This document shows positions 61,482-64,000 of a stretch of 64,000 nucleotides of DNA, piece after piece. Below the pieces are notes generated by a model. It saw nothing but the letters and a program-made list of their open reading frames with translations. It was not told the DNA's origin and searched no databases. The stretch is from Bhargavaea sp. CC-171006 (lineage in GTDB: Bacteria > Bacillota > Bacilli > Bacillales_A > Planococcaceae). Where the stretch lies: assembly GCF_009761675.1 (NCBI RefSeq), contig NZ_QUZH01000023.1, positions 186,001 to 250,000 on the forward strand, written 5' to 3'. A program made the translations under genes and the position numbers. Numbering within the stretch: the stretch's first letter is position 1; each line of letters begins with the position of its first letter.

Positions 61482-62594
61482 TTATTCGAGAAAATCTTTG
61501 AGCCTCTTCGAACGGGATGGATGGCGCAGCTTGCGCAATGCTTTCGCTTCGATCTGTCGGATCCGTTCGCGGGTGACACCGAAAACCTTGCCGACTTCTT
61601 CAAGTGTCCTTGTCCTTCCGTCATCAAGACCGAAGCGGAGACGGAGCACATTCTCTTCGCGGTCAGTCAGTGTGTCCAAGACGTCTTCCAACTGCTCTTT
61701 GAGCAGTTCGTACGCGGCATGGTCAGACGGTGACTGAGCCTCGGAATCTTCAATGAAATCTCCCAGATGCGAGTCATCTTCTTCCCCGATCGGCGTCTCG
61801 AGCGAAACCGGCTCCTGTGCGATTTTCAGGATCTCCCGAACCTTCTCCGCAGGCAAGTCCATTTCTTCGCCGATCTCTTCCGGAGTCGGTTCGCGGCCGA
61901 GATCCTGAAGCAGCTGGCGCTGGACACGGATCAGTTTATTGATTGTCTCAACCATGTGGACAGGAATCCGGATGGTCCTTGCCTGGTCGGCAATCGCGCG
62001 TGTGATGGCCTGGCGGATCCACCATGTTGCATAGGTACTGAACTTGAACCCTTTACGGTAGTCGAATTTCTCTACCGCTTTGATCAGGCCCATGTTCCCT
62101 TCCTGAATGAGGTCGAGGAAGAGCATGCCCCGCCCTACGTAACGCTTGGCAATCGATACGACGAGGCGAAGGTTGGCTTCCGCCAGGCGTTTTTTCGCTT
62201 CCTCATCCCCGTCCTCAATGCGTTTGGCCAGTGAGATTTCCTCTTCCGCAGAAAGGAGGTCGACACGGCCGATCTCTTTCAGATACATTCTGACAGGGTC
62301 ATTGATCTTGACGCCGGGCGGGACGCTCAGGTCATTGAGGTCAAATTCCTCTTCTTCACCTTCTTCGCCTTTCTGGCCCTTTCCTTTGCGCTCGATTTCG
62401 ATTCCCTGTTCCTCGAGTTGATCGAGGAATTCCTCGAAATGATCCGGTTCCATATCAAAAGCGGATAATTTCTCCGTTACATAGTCAAACGACAACTCGC
62501 CTGCTTTCTTGCCCTGTTCAAGCAGTTGCGTCTTCATTTCCTCAATTGTCATTTCGTGTTCATGCTCATTAGACTGCCCTGAAAGGTCTGCCAT
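61482..62594 (-). CDS. rpoD: Housekeeping RNA polymerase sigma factor (SigA)
   Basis: 370 aa, the Bacillus SigA size. Region 1.1-like N-terminus with an acidic GEEGEEEE run (about 75-85), region 1.2/2 with [22 protein letters not shown] (split: [12 protein letters not shown] and [10 protein letters not shown]) and [13 protein letters not shown], region 3 and region 4 with [20 protein letters not shown]. All -10 and -35 recognition helices are intact. Downstream of dnaG on the same strand, 31 nt apart, as in the conserved macromolecular-synthesis operon. Confidence 0.99.
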   Translation of the reverse strand: MADLSGQSNEHEHEMTIEEMKTQLLEQGKKAGELSFDYVTEKLSAFDMEPDHFEEFLDQLEEQGIEIERKGKGQKGEEGEEEEFDLNDLSVPPGVKINDPVRMYLKEIGRVDLLSAEEEISLAKRIEDGDEEAKKRLAEANLRLVVSIAKRYVGRGMLFLDLIQEGNMGLIKAVEKFDYRKGFKFSTYATWWIRQAITRAIADQARTIRIPVHMVETINKLIRVQRQLLQDLGREPTPEEIGEEMDLPAEKVREILKIAQEPVSLETPIGEEDDSHLGDFIEDSEAQSPSDHAAYELLKEQLEDVLDTLTDREENVLRLRFGLDDGRTRTLEEVGKVFGVTRERIRQIEAKALRKLRHPSRSKRLKDFLE

Positions 62595-62625
62595 TTTACT
62601 CCTCCTCCTGCAAAAGCCGGCACAC

Positions 62626-64000
62626 TCAGATTGCCGACAAGGACTTCCTCAATGCGATAATTTCCCTGGATAGTTCAAGGGCACGGCTCAGATTGCTCAT
62701 CTTTTCCGCTTCCTTCGATTGTTGCAGTTTTTCGCTGATTTCCATCTCGATCCTGTATTTCGTAATATGGCGCATGCTGTCCCGAATCTCTTCTTCGGCG
62801 TGTTCGCCCGAAAACTCGTTCATCGCTGTTTCCATGACGATTTTCCTCAGTTCAGGATCGTCCAGCGTTTCACAGAAGCGATGTACATCCGGTTCGCCAT
62901 ATTCCTCATAAAATCCTGCAAGTCTGACGAAAATCGCTGTATATTCATCATGGAAGAACGGGCTGCCTTCCCCTGAATCCCTGAACCTGGCGAAAAGTGC
63001 TCCGTCACGGAGCATGTGGGATAAAATAATCCGCTCTGCCCTCGCAATAGGGGATTTCCGGGTTTTCCCGCGCGGAATGGCCGGCTCTGAAGGCGGGTTT
63101 TCCGGCGGCGGAGCGTTCCTTTCCTTCCGGGTATGGCGGGCTTCCGATTTCCTGAACTGCGCAGTGAGCGCCTCCACAGAGACGCCCGTTTCCTCTGCAA
63201 GCTGCTTCAGGTAAAGGTCACGCTCGACAGGGGTAGTCTTCCCGGCCAGTTCCTCCAGAACTTCGTGGATATACTGAAGGAGATCATTTTCATTCTTCAG
63301 GTTTTTATCACGTTTGGCATACATCATCGAGAACGACAAAAGTGTATGCGGCTGGCCGATGATTGTTTCCCTGAATGCCTCTCCTCCGTACTTTTTAAGG
63401 TAATCATCCGGATCCATGCCTTCGGGCACGATGGCCACCTTGGCGTCCAGGCGGTTTGAGGGGAACATCCGGCTGAACCTTCTTGCCGCTTCCCATCCCG
63501 CGTTATCGCCATCGGTACAGATGATGACCTCGTTGGTCACACGCCCCAGCATCGAAAGATGCTTGTCCGACATCGATGTGCCCATCAGGGCGACACCGGA
63601 CTGGATCCCTGCGGCATCCGCCGAAATGACATCCATGAATCCTTCAAACAATATTACATTACCCGATTTGCGGGCTGCGAGACGTGCATTGTGGTAATTA
63701 TAGAGAATTTCGCTCTTGTTGAAGATCGGTGACTCGGGGCTGTTCAGGTACTTTGGTTCGTTTCCGGTCTTTTCGATGACTCGTCCGGAGAACCCCACCG
63801 TTTTCCCGTTCATATCGAGGAGAGGAAACATGACACGGTTCCGGAATCGGTCAAACGCACCATTTCCGTTTTCGGGCAGGATGGCCAATCCGGCTTCCGC
63901 CATCTCTTCCTCGCTGAAGCCTTTTCGCCTCAGAAGGGTGACAAGCGATTCCCGGCTGCCCAGCGACCAGCCGATACCGAACTTATCGATGATTTCTTTC
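62626..64000 (-). CDS. dnaG: DNA primase, 5' end outside window
   Basis: 458 visible codons; the N-terminal zinc-binding domain lies beyond 64000. The frame continues upstream of the in-frame ATG at 63903 ([11 protein letters not shown] region), so that ATG is internal. TOPRIM core: [10 protein letters not shown] and ICTDGDNAG with the acidic metal ligands. Then a helical linker ([20 protein letters not shown]) and the C-terminal helicase-binding domain. Makes RNA primers for replication. Followed by rpoD. Confidence 0.97.
   Translation of the reverse strand, partial: KEIIDKFGIGWSLGSRESLVTLLRRKGFSEEEMAEAGLAILPENGNGAFDRFRNRVMFPLLDMNGKTVGFSGRVIEKTGNEPKYLNSPESPIFNKSEILYNYHNARLAARKSGNVILFEGFMDVISADAAGIQSGVALMGTSMSDKHLSMLGRVTNEVIICTDGDNAGWEAARRFSRMFPSNRLDAKVAIVPEGMDPDDYLKKYGGEAFRETIIGQPHTLLSFSMMYAKRDKNLKNENDLLQYIHEVLEELAGKTTPVERDLYLKQLAEETGVSVEALTAQFRKSEARHTRKERNAPPPENPPSEPAIPRGKTRKSPIARAERIILSHMLRDGALFARFRDSGEGSPFFHDEYTAIFVRLAGFYEEYGEPDVHRFCETLDDPELRKIVMETAMNEFSGEHAEEEIRDSMRHITKYRIEMEISEKLQQSKEAEKMSNLSRALELSREIIALRKSLSAI

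Overview
The window reads as chromosomal core sequence of a Gram-positive Bacillales bacterium. Gene order follows, with gaps, the Bacillus subtilis yqi-yqh-yqg-yqf segment: bcd, bkdR, spo0A, recN, argR, dxs, accBC, spoIIIA, efp, gcv, comG, sodA, ispG, zur, nfo, ispH, rpoD, dnaG. The base composition is GC-rich for this order. Missing neighbours (no ptb, no sinIR/tasA between gcvT and comG, no glcK by ltaS) and the presence of a class II ribonucleotide reductase fit the Planococcaceae/Caryophanaceae. A Bhargavaea-, Planococcus- or Sporosarcina-like source is an inference, not a proof. Almost all genes are on the minus strand. I see no insertion sequence, prophage, CRISPR array, tRNA or rRNA.

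Layout. 1-3.9 kb: branched-chain amino acid catabolism (bcd, bkdR), yqzF and a glycerophosphodiesterase. 4-6 kb: spo0A and spoIVB. 6.5-17.9 kb: recN, argR, tlyA, dxs, ispA, xseB, xseA, folD, nusB, yqhY, accC and accB, many abutting or overlapping. 18-20.8 kb: a reduced spoIIIA operon (AC to AH) without AA and AB. 20.8-21.3 kb: about 25 degenerate tandem copies of a 20-bp unit, in the place where spoIIIAA-AB would be expected. 21.4-26.7 kb: efp, an Xaa-Pro peptidase, aroQ, yqhR and nrdJ. 26.9-32.6 kb: lipM, a cysteine-less rhodanese, and gcvT-gcvPA-gcvPB behind a tandem glycine riboswitch. 32.8-37 kb: aroK and the comG pseudopilus operon. 37-48 kb: small membrane proteins, a metallo-beta-lactamase-fold hydrolase, a lipoprotein, an LtaS-type synthase, yqgN, rpmG, pbpA, sodA and an Na/Pi symporter. 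48-57 kb: yqgB/yqfZ-like genes, ispG, yqfW, the zinc system zur-znuB-znuC, nfo, cshB, yqfQ and ispH. 57.6-64 kb: yqfO, trmK, cccA, an acyl-CoA dehydrogenase, rpoD and the 3' part of dnaG.

How the genes fit together. Isoprenoid synthesis is covered by dxs, ispA, ispG and ispH. One-carbon and glycine metabolism is covered by gcvT/PA/PB, lipM, folD and yqgN. Fatty-acid synthesis starts with accBC. Zinc uptake has its own regulator, and a Zur-box-like site lies at the znuCB promoter.

The most unusual signals are four. First, the spoIIIA locus is eroded and flanked by the 20-bp array; spoIIIAF is a 50-codon remnant ending in a 17-bp duplication. Second, BkdR is a sigma-54-type activator whose GAFTGA loop is replaced by PAADRK. 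Third, YqhL has Asp at the rhodanese catalytic Cys position. Fourth, several regulatory sites sit directly on promoters (NrdR-like, Zur-like and TetR-like). Intact spo0A, with its 0A boxes, beside a broken spoIIIA operon suggests a lineage that has lost sporulation but kept Spo0A for another role. This is inference from one window.
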